The notes below the pieces were generated by a model, which saw only the letters and a list, made by a program, of their open reading frames with translations, was not told where the DNA came from and did not search any database. The position numbers and the translations under genes were made by a program. Below, one piece after another: positions 38,301 through 46,145 of a stretch of DNA of 64,000 nt; the first letter of the stretch is position 1, and each line of letters starts with the position of its first letter. This DNA comes from CAVTWH01 sp963850915 (GTDB taxonomy: Bacteria > Actinomycetota > Actinomycetes > Mycobacteriales > Micromonosporaceae), in the NCBI GenBank assembly GCA_963850915.1, contig CAWKND010000010.1, forward strand, positions 372,001 to 436,000, in the 5' to 3' direction.

Positions 38301-40996
38301 CTGATCGACCACGGGTGCAGTGGCCGCAGCCGGACCGAGCGCGCCGCGGCCGGCAGGTCCCGCAGCGCCTGTTCGACGCCGGCGCGCTGCTCGGCGGTGG
38401 CGGACAGGTACATGACCGGTACCGGCGCGACCGGGCCGGGGCCGTAGGCGAGCTGTGCCTCGTACGCCGACCAGAGGCTCAGCCCCGCCGCGTTGGGGGT
38501 GTGTACCTGCGCCGGGTAGCCGGCCAGCGGCGCCAGCCTGGTCCGGTACTCCGCCTCGGCCACCCGCCAACTCAGCTCGTCGGTACCGGCGGGTACCTCC
38601 ATGGCAGTGCGCAGCTGCTCCCGGATCTCCCGCATGGACTGCTTGCGCCCGTGCAGATCCAGCGCGAACGGGCCGACCCCGATCTGGTGCAGCCGGCGCT
38701 TGACGACCTCCAGCGCGGCCTGCTTCTCGGCGACGAAGAGCACCGTGCGGCCGGCGACCATGGCGCGCGCGATGAGGTTGGTGATGGTCTGCGACTTGCC
38801 CGTCCCGGGCGGCCCTTCAAGGACGAAGGTGTGCCCACTCTCGGCGAGTACGATCGCCTGCATCTGCGAGCCGTCCGCCGGAATCGGCAGGTGCAACCCG
38901 GCCTCGTCGATGACAACGGAGCCGGCGGGACCGGCGGCCTCGGCGGGCGCCGGGTCGGTGAAGCGGGTGGCGCCGCCCTCGACCAGGTGGCGTACCACCG
39001 GGTTGGCGACGAACGCGGACCAGTTGTCGGTGAGGTCACGCCACATCTGGAAGGTACTGAACTGCAGCAGCCGCAGGCTGGCCCGCTCGTCCAGCCGGTA
39101 GTTGAGCCGGTTGTCGACCAGGCGCGCGTGGATGCCGGCCAGCGTGCGGGTGATGTCGATGCCGTGCTCGTCCAGCGCCGGCCGCTCCAGCTCGGGGATC
39201 TCCACCCCGTGCTTGACGCGTAGCCACTCGATCAGGCAGTAGTTCGCGGTGGCCAGCTCGGCGCCGTCAACGACGAGGGCGTACGGCTTGCGACCGGTAC
39301 CGCCCTCGATGCGTACCGGCAGCAGGAACAGTGGCGCGTGTGCCTCTGTCCCGTCAGACTTGTTGTGTACCAACGTACCCAGCGTCAGGTACAGGTAGTT
39401 GCTGCCGGTCTCCTGGAGCATCGTCCGGGCGTCGCGCTGCAGCCCGCGCATCAGCGCCACATACTTGGCGGCCGTCACCGAACCGTAGATACGCCGGTCG
39501 GCGGCCAGCTCCTTGGCCAGCTGCTCGGCCGGCAACTGTTGGGCCCGTTGGGTTCCGGTCAACTCCTGCATGCCGGTCAACTCGTCCTGCGGGACGATCT
39601 GGATCGGCTTCCCGTCGTGTACCAGATCGTCGAGCAGCGCCAGCGAACCGGCCGGTACGTGCAGCTCCAGCCCGCGCCCACGGGTCGGCAGGTTGAGCAG
39701 CGGGTTGCGCAGACTGAGGTCCAGCAACGACTTCTTCCACCGCTGTACCCGCGCTGGCGAGTCGTCCCCGGCGATCGGCGCCTCGTCCTCGACCGTGGCG
39801 GCCTGCTCGGTGAGCAGCTCGCGGGCCGCCCCGGCCGGCAGGTCGATCGCGCCGGCCGCGACCATCGGTGCGTCGGGTACGGCACCGGCCGGCAGTACCA
39901 TGGTGCGCTCGTCGGAGAGCGGGATCCCAGGCGCGGCAACGGTTGCCGCGGCGGCCGGGCCGGTCGCCGGCAGCGGCTGGATACCGGAGCGGTGCGCCAG
40001 GTGTACGTCGACCACGCCCGCCAGATCCTCGCCGCGCTCCCGGAAGTAGGCCAGCGCCTGCTCCACCGCGACCGGGAACGGTTGGGAGAGCTTGCCAGCG
40101 CCGATCGAGGTCAGCTCGACCGGAACGGCGCGACCGGCCCGGACCATCGCCAGGATCAGGTTCCCCTCGGTGACCGCGGGCGCCGACAGCCGCTCGTCGG
40201 CGAGCAGGAACCCACCGAAGGCATGCGTACGAGTCAGCCACACCAACGGATGCAGCCCGGCCGCCTCCAGACACGCGGCGTACGTGACCGCGAGGTCGAC
40301 ACAGTTGCCGGCGCGCCCGTCCAGGACAGCGGCTGTCCCCCGTACCTTCTGCCCGGTCAGCTCGAAGGAGGGCGGCAGCTCCTGGTAGGCCAGGCCCAAC
40401 TGGCGCAGCGCCTCGTAGACGGCACCGGCGATCTGGCTGGCCCGCTGCGCACCGGCCTGGTAGCCCTGCAGCGACGCGGAGCCGGTACGGCTCAACAGGA
40501 TTTGCGCCGCCGAGCGAAGAATCCCTTGTACCGCAGGCGTATTCGGCTGCACGAAGGCGGCCAGCGAGTCGTACAGGGCGGGCGCGTTGAACCACTCGTT
40601 GTGCGCCAGTACCCGGGACGGCGCGGCCAGCTCCAGCTCCTCGCGCCCGGTGGCGGCGACCGCGAGCCGGTAGTCGACCGGGTACGCCTCGTCGGTGGTA
40701 CGCAGCGCCTCGGCGTCCGGCCGCAGCTCGGCGAACTCCTCCCAGCGCACCGTGCCACCCGGCGGGACAGCCGCCACGTCCCGCCGCCACAAGCCGGTGA
40801 CCGGCCCGTGCGCGCCGATCAGCTGCAGCGCCACGTGCAGTTCGGCGAGCGGGGTACGCCCGGTGTTGGTGACCAGTACCTGCCGCACGAGGGGTACCCG
40901 GTTGTGCACCAGGGCGTAGTTGATCGCCGGCTGGACCAGCAACTCCACCAGAATGCCGTCGCCGGCCCCGGTGAACTCCGCGAACACGCCGCCCAT
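35312..40996 (-). CDS. Transglutaminase-like/DUF4011/SF1 helicase/Vsr-like nuclease protein (candidate antiphage)
   Basis: 1,894 residues as read. N-terminal beta domain (1-110); transglutaminase-like domain with Cys232 in AGNCVDLA and His258 in THAFGG; DUF4011 (about 418-600, RWKKSLLDLSLRNPLL); SF1 helicase with GPPGTGKS (728-735), VFDEAS (1351), GDSKQMPP, VVTFNLQQRDLI, VQGDERD and NVAITRARR; a Vsr/MTES_1575-like nuclease domain (about 1657-1755, GLSDFTVDVAV); Ala/Glu and Pro repeats. Proteins with DUF4011-helicase-Vsr layout have been reported as single-gene antiphage systems. The repeat tail contains a probable 1-base deletion at 35372; restoring it extends the protein to a TGA at 35151. 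ATG 40996 has GGGAG 5 nt upstream. Confidence 0.92.
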   Translation of the reverse strand: MGGVFAEFTGAGDGILVELLVQPAINYALVHNRVPLVRQVLVTNTGRTPLAELHVALQLIGAHGPVTGLWRRDVAAVPPGGTVRWEEFAELRPDAEALRTTDEAYPVDYRLAVAATGREELELAAPSRVLAHNEWFNAPALYDSLAAFVQPNTPAVQGILRSAAQILLSRTGSASLQGYQAGAQRASQIAGAVYEALRQLGLAYQELPPSFELTGQKVRGTAAVLDGRAGNCVDLAVTYAACLEAAGLHPLVWLTRTHAFGGFLLADERLSAPAVTEGNLILAMVRAGRAVPVELTSIGAGKLSQPFPVAVEQALAYFRERGEDLAGVVDVHLAHRSGIQPLPATGPAAAATVAAPGIPLSDERTMVLPAGAVPDAPMVAAGAIDLPAGAARELLTEQAATVEDEAPIAGDDSPARVQRWKKSLLDLSLRNPLLNLPTRGRGLELHVPAGSLALLDDLVHDGKPIQIVPQDELTGMQELTGTQRAQQLPAEQLAKELAADRRIYGSVTAAKYVALMRGLQRDARTMLQETGSNYLYLTLGTLVHNKSDGTEAHAPLFLLPVRIEGGTGRKPYALVVDGAELATANYCLIEWLRVKHGVEIPELERPALDEHGIDITRTLAGIHARLVDNRLNYRLDERASLRLLQFSTFQMWRDLTDNWSAFVANPVVRHLVEGGATRFTDPAPAEAAGPAGSVVIDEAGLHLPIPADGSQMQAIVLAESGHTFVLEGPPGTGKSQTITNLIARAMVAGRTVLFVAEKQAALEVVKRRLHQIGVGPFALDLHGRKQSMREIREQLRTAMEVPAGTDELSWRVAEAEYRTRLAPLAGYPAQVHTPNAAGLSLWSAYEAQLAYGPGPVAPVPVMYLSATAEQRAGVEQALRDLPAAARSVRLRPLHPWSISGRRDVSDLHAEAAVQVAAALEQARAALATEPVLAGMVTALGTPDGVAELVPAARYAAAGLLPDLAQTQRASDPRWDVAVAGLREELLGLQSRYAAEWALLRPEILAAPELATWQGEAHEAAGKFLGKRKHLAVVAAKLGGYLRPGATLDPETLPALLDRLVAARAEAGQLYQRAGQVGGLRLPAGWLPTNPDAEAVVAHAVQVTVASRALLAQYPEAWYFFTGTGGTAPISPRQLDVLQRVATDWRAWIATVQATDVELTRWAAGDGWAVAWQRDGAAWLAELAAEGLYPLHRWATLLGLTDVLADAGLRELRDTVLAGGLDGDAVEAAYHRGVASVALGERQQAGGLAYFDPEQHDARVAQYAEAADGLRAALPEQLPAVLVNRRGLAAQSQNRLAELGTELRRKRGGKAFRELFQSYPDEILALTPCVLVSPASAAYFLAPGAATFDLVVFDEASQIRVAEAIGAMGRGRAVVIVGDSKQMPPSSIMQSSHDSEHETAPALDDDGEPLVVPEDLDSILSEAVESGIPQRWLSWHYRSRDEALIAFSNRFYYDGRLSSLPAPATGGSAGIGWRRVDGRFDRGSTRVNMTEAEAVVAEISRRLADPATAEDSIGVVTFNLQQRDLILNLLEESTDPLVRKALAASDGEPIFVKNLENVQGDERDVVLFSLAFAKDPKTGLLPLNFGPLSQVGGERRLNVAITRARRQVLLFASFDPKDIDLSRTAAVGTAHLRAYCELAAEGAGRLGDLNPSRAGSRDRVRDEVALALQERGFEVQTGYGLSDFTVDVAVRAPGAPGWQVAVLLDSPRWAARPTVADRDGAPELLHSVMGWPAVVRCWLPSWLRNRAELLDRVAAAVAAATEAEQAAAAERAAAEAERAAAAAEHGAAEAEFPATAGDTVNLDASPEPAAITVPLAAAPGNRAAPGNRAAPGNRAAPGNRAAPSDPAPKTVPDDATEPTEPEPTEPEPTEPEPTEPPSPTQPSPTQPSRSRASPR
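35341..35555. repeat. Repeats encoding the helicase C-terminal tail
   Basis: Four 15-bp units (GGTTGGCTCGGGCTC, read on the minus strand as EPTEP) lie at about 35378-35440. Four to five 18-bp units (CCCTGTTTCCCGGTGCCG, read as PGNRA-A) lie at about 35480-35550. At 35371-35373 the expected GTTGG reads GTGG; this is the inferred single-base deletion. Confidence 0.8.
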
Positions 40997-41068
40997 GACA
41001 CTCCCGTCAACTCGCCCCGGCTGACCAGCTAACCACGCCGGAGCCAGTTCGCCGAGGCCGAAACGGTC

Positions 41069-42004
41069 CTACCCGCCGGTCCGCGCGGCTGCGACTTCCG
41101 CTTCCGGCGCCACGGTGGTCGCGACCGGGGCCGGCCGGGGCCGGCGAATCACCAGGCCGAGCCCGATCAGGACGACGAGGGCGGCAACCAGTTCGGGGGT
41201 ACTCACCGGCTCGTCCAGCAGCAACCGCGACGCCGCCAACCCGAACACCGGTACCAGCAGGCTGAACGGCGCCACCCGGGCCACCGAGTAGCGGCCGATC
41301 AGCCGGTTCCACAATCCGAAGCCGATGATGGTGGACACGTAGGCGATGAACGCCACGGCGAGCAGACCATGCCAGGACAGCCCGGTGATCGCGCGCTCCA
41401 CAGTGGACAGACCGTTAACGGCGGTGGCCAGACCGAGCAACGGCAGCGGGGGTACCAGGCTGGACCACACCAGCAGCGACAGCGGCCGGGTCTCGTTGCT
41501 GGCCCGTACGATCACGTTCGCCACCGCCCAACTCGCCGCCGCGAAGATGGTCATCCCGAAGCCGAGCAGCAGCCGCCCCGAACCGCTCGTGCTGGTGCCG
41601 GTACTGAAGAACGCCAGCAAGCCGATACCGGCGGAGCCGACGAGTACCCCCACCCACTGCACGGGCGCCGGTCGCTCGCCCAGTACAACGGCGGCGAGCA
41701 GTACAGAGAACAGCGCCTGTGCCTGGAGTACCAGCGACGCCAGCCCGGACGGCATACCCACGTGCAGCGCGCTGAACAGCACCCCGAACTTGAACACCCC
41801 GAGTACCAGCCCGTACCCGAGCACGTAGCGCGCCTTCGCGGTCGGCCGGGGCAGGAAGAACACCAGCGGGATCGCGGCCGCCACGAACCGGAGCGCGGTG
41901 AGTACCAGCGGCGGGAAGTCCTTCAGCCCCACCTCGATGACGACGAAGTTCACGCCCCAGATGAAGGTGACGAGGACGGCTTGCAGCTTGTGCACGGGTC
42001 GCAT
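41069..42004 (-). CDS. EamA/DMT family transporter
   Basis: 311 residues forming two EamA repeats, about ten membrane helices (first half starts LQAVLVTFIWGVNFVVIEVG; second half LLLGFGMTIFAAASWAVANV). Probable exporter of amino acids or metabolites; substrate unknown. It is divergent from a LysR regulator, a common arrangement for regulated exporters. Confidence 0.9.
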   Translation of the reverse strand: MRPVHKLQAVLVTFIWGVNFVVIEVGLKDFPPLVLTALRFVAAAIPLVFFLPRPTAKARYVLGYGLVLGVFKFGVLFSALHVGMPSGLASLVLQAQALFSVLLAAVVLGERPAPVQWVGVLVGSAGIGLLAFFSTGTSTSGSGRLLLGFGMTIFAAASWAVANVIVRASNETRPLSLLVWSSLVPPLPLLGLATAVNGLSTVERAITGLSWHGLLAVAFIAYVSTIIGFGLWNRLIGRYSVARVAPFSLLVPVFGLAASRLLLDEPVSTPELVAALVVLIGLGLVIRRPRPAPVATTVAPEAEVAAARTGG

Positions 42005-42030
42005 GGGTTTACCGTGCCGTGGCGGTACCC

Positions 42031-42055
42031 TGAAGGTCTAGTTCATTGTCCTTCA
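42031..42055. promoter_or_regulatory. Candidate LysR operator between EamA and LysR genes
   Basis: TGAAGG-N13-CCTTCA, a perfect interrupted inverted repeat in the 72-bp divergent gap, upstream of the LysR -10 box. Confidence 0.55.
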
Positions 42056-42064
42056 TTCTGGTTG

Positions 42065-42070
42065 TAGCAT
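42065..42070 (+). promoter_or_regulatory. -10 box TAGCAT of the LysR gene
   Basis: TAGCAT, 6 nt, ATG at 42077. Leaderless spacing. Confidence 0.6.
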
Positions 42071-42076
42071 CGCTTC

Positions 42077-42997
42077 ATGGATCTGGATGTGCGCCGGCTT
42101 CGCGTGCTGCACGAGGTGGCGCTGCGCGGCGGGGTGACCGCGGCCGCCGCCGCCCTGCACGTCACCCCGTCGGCCGTCTCCCAGCAGCTGATCCAGCTCG
42201 CCCGGGAGGCCGGCTGCGAGCTGCTGGAGCGCTCCGGGCGCGGCGTCGTGCTGACGCCCGCGGGCCAGATCCTGGCCGGCCACGCCGGCCGCATCCTCGG
42301 CTCGGTCGAGCAGGCGGTGGCCGGACTGGCGGCCATCCAGCGCGAGGTCGGCGGCACCGTACGCGTCGGCTCGTTCCCTTCCGCCGCAGGTGCTCTGGTC
42401 GCTCCGGCCGCCGCCCGCGCCGCCGCGACCCACCCGGATCTCGACGTACGCGTGGTCGAGGCGGAGGACGCCCAGAGCCAGCTCGACCTGCGCTCGGGCA
42501 CCCTCGACGTGGCGATCCTGCAGGAGTACGACCACGTCCCGCGCCCGCTCCCGGCCGATCTTGACCGGCACGACATCGCCACCGACCCGATGCACCTGAT
42601 CACGCCACTGGCCTGGGGCCGGGCCACCAGCCGGCTGGCCGACCTGGCCGACGTGCGCTGGGTGTCCAGCGCCGCCGACACCCCGTGCGGCCGGTCCACC
42701 CTGCACGCCTGCCGGCTCGCCGGTTTCGAGCCGGACATTCGACACCGGGCGATCGACTTCGCGCTCACCCTCGACCTGGTCGCCGCCGGACTGGGCGCCG
42801 CGCTGGTACCCGCGATGGCCCTGCGGCATGTACCGGAAACCATTGCGGTACAACCGTTGCGGGACCCGCTCACCGAGCGGCGCATCTTCGCGGTGACCCG
42901 GCCACGCGGTGACGGCCCACTGCGCCCAGCCGTCGCCGCCCTCCTCGCCGAACTCACAGTTCAGAATTCGCCGGAGCCGATCATGGCCAGCGTTTGA
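42077..42997 (+). CDS. LysR family transcriptional regulator
   Basis: 306 residues: an N-terminal winged HTH (LRVLHEVALRGGVTAAAAALHVTPSAVSQQL, linked to LLERSGRGVVLTPAGQIL) and a C-terminal substrate-binding domain (about 90-295). It probably controls the divergent EamA transporter through the inverted repeat between them. It overlaps the 3' end of the minus-strand toxin gene by 17 bp. Confidence 0.92.
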   Translation: MDLDVRRLRVLHEVALRGGVTAAAAALHVTPSAVSQQLIQLAREAGCELLERSGRGVVLTPAGQILAGHAGRILGSVEQAVAGLAAIQREVGGTVRVGSFPSAAGALVAPAAARAAATHPDLDVRVVEAEDAQSQLDLRSGTLDVAILQEYDHVPRPLPADLDRHDIATDPMHLITPLAWGRATSRLADLADVRWVSSAADTPCGRSTLHACRLAGFEPDIRHRAIDFALTLDLVAAGLGAALVPAMALRHVPETIAVQPLRDPLTERRIFAVTRPRGDGPLRPAVAALLAELTVQNSPEPIMASV

Positions 42998-43395
42998 TCA
43001 CCTCAGTCTCGTAGACCACGAAGAACCCGGAGTGCCGGGCGAGCATGTGTCGCTCGATCTCCTCGCGATGCCCGTCAAAACGCTCCGCTCGTACGGCGAC
43101 CGGCAGCTCGGCGCTGCTCAGGCAGAAGACCGTTCCGGCGTACCGGCGGATTACCTCGAGTGCGGCGGGCTGGCGCCGGATCCGGTTGTCCTGGGTCAGC
43201 AGTTGCCAACCGCGGCTCAGCCCGAAGTCGATCCACTCGGGGTCGCTGACCCGCTGGCCATCGTCAGGAAAAATGGTCGGCGAGGACGTGGACGATCCAA
43301 CCTCGTTCGATGAGCATTCGCGGCGCACCTCGACCGAGACAGCGGTCCGCGAAGAACTCAGGCGGCGACTCGGATGAGTGCTTCGACCTGGTCAA
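42981..43395 (-). pseudogene. VapC45-like PIN-fold toxin, frameshifted
   Basis: The last 100 codons read cleanly (GQRVSDPEWIDFGLSRGW, LLTQDNRIRR, HSGFFVVYETEVIKRWP), a PIN-like toxin core with acidic residues. Upstream, the matching N-terminus lies in another frame (EFFADRCLGRG, WIVHVLADHF). The two join if one base is removed from the five-base A/T run at 43269-43273, giving DHFPDDGQ. As it stands the N-terminal frame stops right after DHFS. A TTG at 43395, overlapping the antitoxin end, is the only start candidate seen; this is uncertain. It lies downstream of a DUF433 antitoxin, as in VapBC45 (Rv2018/Rv2019). Confidence 0.72.
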
Positions 43396-44014
43396 CGGTC
43401 AGGCCGTACTCGTCGGCGACGGCATCGGGCTGCTCCCCCGCTCTCCACATACCGAGTACGGCGTCGACTGGAACTTGGGCCGGAATCACGATGGGCGCTC
43501 CCCAGGCGAACCGGGGATCAATGACGACTTCGGCCACCGCCGGGTCGTAGCGGCGCAGCGTCAGCCGCAGTGGAAACTCGTCGGCGCTGTCGTCGTCCCA
43601 GACGATGTAGCGCAGATAATCGTCGATGACCTGCCGGATGGGCAGCTGACGGTCGCCCGCGCGAGCCAACTCGTCGGTGTCGAGGAAGTGCACGAACACG
43701 TCGACGCCATCGGTCGCGATCCGGCGGGTGGCCAGCCCGTATTCGGTGCCGAACTGCTGGCGGATCTCGGCGGCGGCGTCCCTGATCTTGTCGGTGCCCA
43801 GGTTGAACCCGCGGAGTGCACGGAGGACATATGCCTCGACCAGCGCCACGAAGGGTACCGACGGCCACCCCCGGCGCTCCGGCGCGACGGAGTGCACCAG
43901 CGGTGAGCCACCCGCGTCCTGGTGCAGCCAGCGGTGCATGGTGCGCTCGGGGATCTGCAGGTGCAGCGCCGCCTCGGCCGGCGTGAGCAGCGGTGTGGTG
44001 AAACGGTCCAGCAC
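43358..44014 (-). CDS. DUF433 antitoxin (VapB45-like) with N-terminal HTH
   Basis: 218 residues. N-terminal MerR-like helix-turn-helix (LLTPAEAALHLQIPERTMHRWLH), a middle domain and a C-terminal DUF433 segment (IPAQVPVDAVLGMW, then DEYGLTVDQVEALIRVA). It would bind DNA and neutralise the PIN-like toxin encoded immediately downstream. GTG 44014 has GGAGGGAGG 6 nt upstream, one of the strongest ribosome-binding sites in the window. Confidence 0.88.
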   Translation of the reverse strand: MLDRFTTPLLTPAEAALHLQIPERTMHRWLHQDAGGSPLVHSVAPERRGWPSVPFVALVEAYVLRALRGFNLGTDKIRDAAAEIRQQFGTEYGLATRRIATDGVDVFVHFLDTDELARAGDRQLPIRQVIDDYLRYIVWDDDSADEFPLRLTLRRYDPAVAEVVIDPRFAWGAPIVIPAQVPVDAVLGMWRAGEQPDAVADEYGLTVDQVEALIRVAA

Positions 44015-44130
44015 GGCGATCCTCCCTCCGCATCAGCCTTAGCGACAGGCAAAGCATGGCACGATCGCCCGGCACCACGGTCACCAGCAACTGAGAAAGT
44101 CACGCCGATTTTCGCGCCCACGAGGTCGGC

Positions 44131-44508
44131 TCAGCGGTACTCGGCGACGACCTCGATCGGGCCGACGAGGTTGGCGTTGAAGGCATCCAGCTCCTCTGCC
44201 GGGATCCAGTACTCCAGGATGTCCCGGCCACCGACCTGGTGCACGGCGTACCTGTTCAGGTACTCCCGGCGTACCTGGAAGCGGGTCACGTACCCGACGC
44301 CGGACGCGGGTACGTTCCAGTCCCGGGCGATCATGGTCGCGTACTCCTCGTTGAGTACCGGGTAGAAGATCGGCTGCTCGGGCAGGCGCGGCGGCCACGC
44401 CCGCCAGCCGGCCGCCTCGACCAGGGCCAATTCCTCCGGCCCGGTCGGCCGCCACAGCGTCACCGTCTCGGTCACCACCTGCTCAGTCACCCCGTCATGC
44501 TCAGTCAC
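44131..44508 (-). CDS. Small conserved protein (often named ADP-ribosylation/crystallin J1)
   Basis: 125 residues from GTG 44508, or about 113-114 from GTG 44475/44478, nearer the family's usual start (TETVTLWRPTGPEEL). Conserved stretches are WPPRLPEQPIFYPVLNEEYA and EYWIPAEELDAFNANLVGPI. The crystallin J1 label is inherited from databases and says little about function. The upstream SDR stop and this gene's starts sit in an 18-bp duplication. Confidence 0.78.
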   Translation of the reverse strand: MTEHDGVTEQVVTETVTLWRPTGPEELALVEAAGWRAWPPRLPEQPIFYPVLNEEYATMIARDWNVPASGVGYVTRFQVRREYLNRYAVHQVGGRDILEYWIPAEELDAFNANLVGPIEVVAEYR

Positions 44509-44516
44509 CCCGTCAT
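44481..44516. repeat. 18-bp perfect tandem duplication at a stop/start junction
   Basis: GCTCAGTCACCCCGTCAT is repeated exactly twice. On the minus strand each copy carries ATGACGGGGTGACTGAGC. One includes the SDR stop codon, and each supplies a candidate GTG start for the next gene. Confidence 0.9.
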
Positions 44517-45427
44517 GCTCGCTGCTCGGCTCCCTGCTGACCAGCGGAATCGGCCGAGCCGGCGAGTCGGGCCGACCGGGCGGCGGAGCGGGTGGCGCTG
44601 CGGCTGAGCAGCTTCAGCGACGTACCCATCAGCCTGTCCATGCCCCGATCGGACAGCACCCACCGCATGCCGATGGCGAACCCGGCCAGCCGGCCCACCG
44701 CGTAGCGGGTGCGCGGCCGGCGCGCGGTCACGGCCTTGGCCACCGCGTCGGCGACCACCGAGGGCGGCGACAGCTGGCCGTCCGGTTCGGCGGTGAAGAA
44801 GCCGGCCATCATCCGCGCCTGCTCGGCGTACGGGCCGTGGCCGGAGGTGGCGAGCAGGTTGTCGCCGGCGATGCCGGACCACTCGGTGGCGATGGCGCCC
44901 GGCTCGATCACCACGACGTGGATGCCGTGCGGGGCAAGCTCCATGCGCATCGAGTCGGAGAGGCCCTCGACCGCGAACTTGGTGGCGTGGTACCAGCCGC
45001 CCAGCGGTTCCCAGACCTTGCCGCCGATGGACGAGACATTCACCAGGTACCCCGAGCCCTGGCGCCGCATCTGCGGGAGTACCAGCTGGGACAGGCGCGC
45101 CAGCCCGAACACGTTGACCTCGAACTGCCGCCGCGCCTCGGCCAGCGCCACCTCCTCGATCGCGCCGTAGGAGCCGTACCCGGCGTTGTTGACCAGCACG
45201 TCCACCCGGCCGGCCTCGGCGAGTACCCGGTCGACCAGGGCGACCATCGACGCGTCGTCGGTGAGGTCCAGGGCGACCGGCCGGATCCCGACCTCGGCCA
45301 GCGGCGCCATCCGGTCCACCCGGCGGGCCGCCGCGTACACCGTGTACCCGAGGCTGCGCAGCTTGCGGGCAGTGGCTTCGCCGATGCCCGAGGAGGCTCC
45401 GGTGACGATCGCGACCTTGTCGTTCAT
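44513..45427 (-). CDS. Short-chain dehydrogenase/reductase
   Basis: 304 residues. Cofactor loop TGASSGIG, NNAG, catalytic Ser in NVSSIGG and YHATK (YxxxK) form a complete classical SDR active site. The C-terminal 60 residues are Arg/Ser/Ala-rich and outside the fold. ATG 45427 has GGGGGAG 3-4 nt upstream. It is divergent from a TetR gene, with TetR-like operators in the 98-bp gap, so it is probably TetR-repressed. Substrate unknown. Confidence 0.92.
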   Translation of the reverse strand: MNDKVAIVTGASSGIGEATARKLRSLGYTVYAAARRVDRMAPLAEVGIRPVALDLTDDASMVALVDRVLAEAGRVDVLVNNAGYGSYGAIEEVALAEARRQFEVNVFGLARLSQLVLPQMRRQGSGYLVNVSSIGGKVWEPLGGWYHATKFAVEGLSDSMRMELAPHGIHVVVIEPGAIATEWSGIAGDNLLATSGHGPYAEQARMMAGFFTAEPDGQLSPPSVVADAVAKAVTARRPRTRYAVGRLAGFAIGMRWVLSDRGMDRLMGTSLKLLSRSATRSAARSARLAGSADSAGQQGAEQRA

Positions 45428-45449
45428 GATCTCCCCCAACACTTCATAT

Positions 45450-45506
45450 CCAACTGGTTGGTTACACCGTTGCACAGGAACACGCAGGAAGTCAACTGAA
45501 CAGTTG
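45450..45506. promoter_or_regulatory. Two TetR-type operators between SDR and TetR genes
   Basis: Site 1: CCAAC-TG-GTTGG (45450-45461). Site 2: CAACTG-AA-CAGTTG (45493-45506). Both carry a GTTGGTTAC right flank. Site 2 lies just upstream of the TetR -10 box, so autoregulation is likely. Confidence 0.6.
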
Positions 45507-45513
45507 GTTACTG

Positions 45514-45519
45514 TAGAGT
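45514..45519 (+). promoter_or_regulatory. -10 box TAGAGT of the TetR gene
   Basis: TAGAGT, 6 nt, GTG at 45526. Leaderless spacing. Confidence 0.6.
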
Positions 45520-45525
45520 GGGTGC

Positions 45526-46077
45526 GTGCCCCGTGACTCCGCCGCCACCAAGAGCCGCATCCTCGACGCGGCCACCGCCGAGTTCGCCCGGTACGGGCTG
45601 GCCGGCGCGCGGGTGGACCGGCTGGCCGACCGCGCCGGGGCCAACAAACAACTGATCTACGCGTACTTCGGCAGCAAGGAAGGGCTCTTCGACGCCGCCC
45701 TGCAGCTGCACATCGAACGGCTGCTCGACGCGGTCCCGTTCGACGCGTACAACCTCTCCAGCTACGCGGTCGGCCTGCTCGACTTCGGCCGGCTGCACCC
45801 CGAGCTGCTGCGCCTGCTGCACTGGCACATGCTGGAGCGCCCGGGCGAGCTGGCCCGCATGGAGCAGACCATCTCCTCCATGGAGCGCAAGCTGACCGCG
45901 CTCGCCGAGGCGCAGGCCGCGGGCAAGGTCGACGCCACGCTGGCCGCCCCCGAACTGCTCGCGGTGCTGCTCTCGATCGTGCACGGCGCCGACACCGACT
46001 CACCCACCGAACCCGCCGCGCTCGCTGCCCGCCGGGAGAGCATCGCGCTCGCGGTCCGCCGGCTGACCACCCCCTGA
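45526..46077 (+). CDS. TetR/AcrR family transcriptional regulator
   Basis: 183 residues with HTH region KSRILDAATAEFARYGLAGARVDRLADRAG and NKQLIYAYFGSKEGLF, then a helical ligand domain. It is divergent from the SDR gene and separated by two similar inverted repeats, so it likely represses both genes. Ligand unknown. Confidence 0.93.
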   Translation: MPRDSAATKSRILDAATAEFARYGLAGARVDRLADRAGANKQLIYAYFGSKEGLFDAALQLHIERLLDAVPFDAYNLSSYAVGLLDFGRLHPELLRLLHWHMLERPGELARMEQTISSMERKLTALAEAQAAGKVDATLAAPELLAVLLSIVHGADTDSPTEPAALAARRESIALAVRRLTTP

Positions 46078-46145
46078 GCGCGGTTGCGCCCGCCGGTATG
46101 CTCGCCTCCGCGTGATTTCGACAATCCGGAGCGAGGGGTACCCCG

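Noticed and set aside
37232..39223. 663-codon plus-strand frame inside the helicase gene
   Set aside because: The minus strand encodes all helicase motifs here; the plus frame is Arg/Gly/Gln-rich nonsense.
35312..44014. Defence island spanning the helicase and the toxin-antitoxin pair
   Set aside because: They are separated by an unrelated EamA/LysR pair and no other defence gene or mobility signal was seen.
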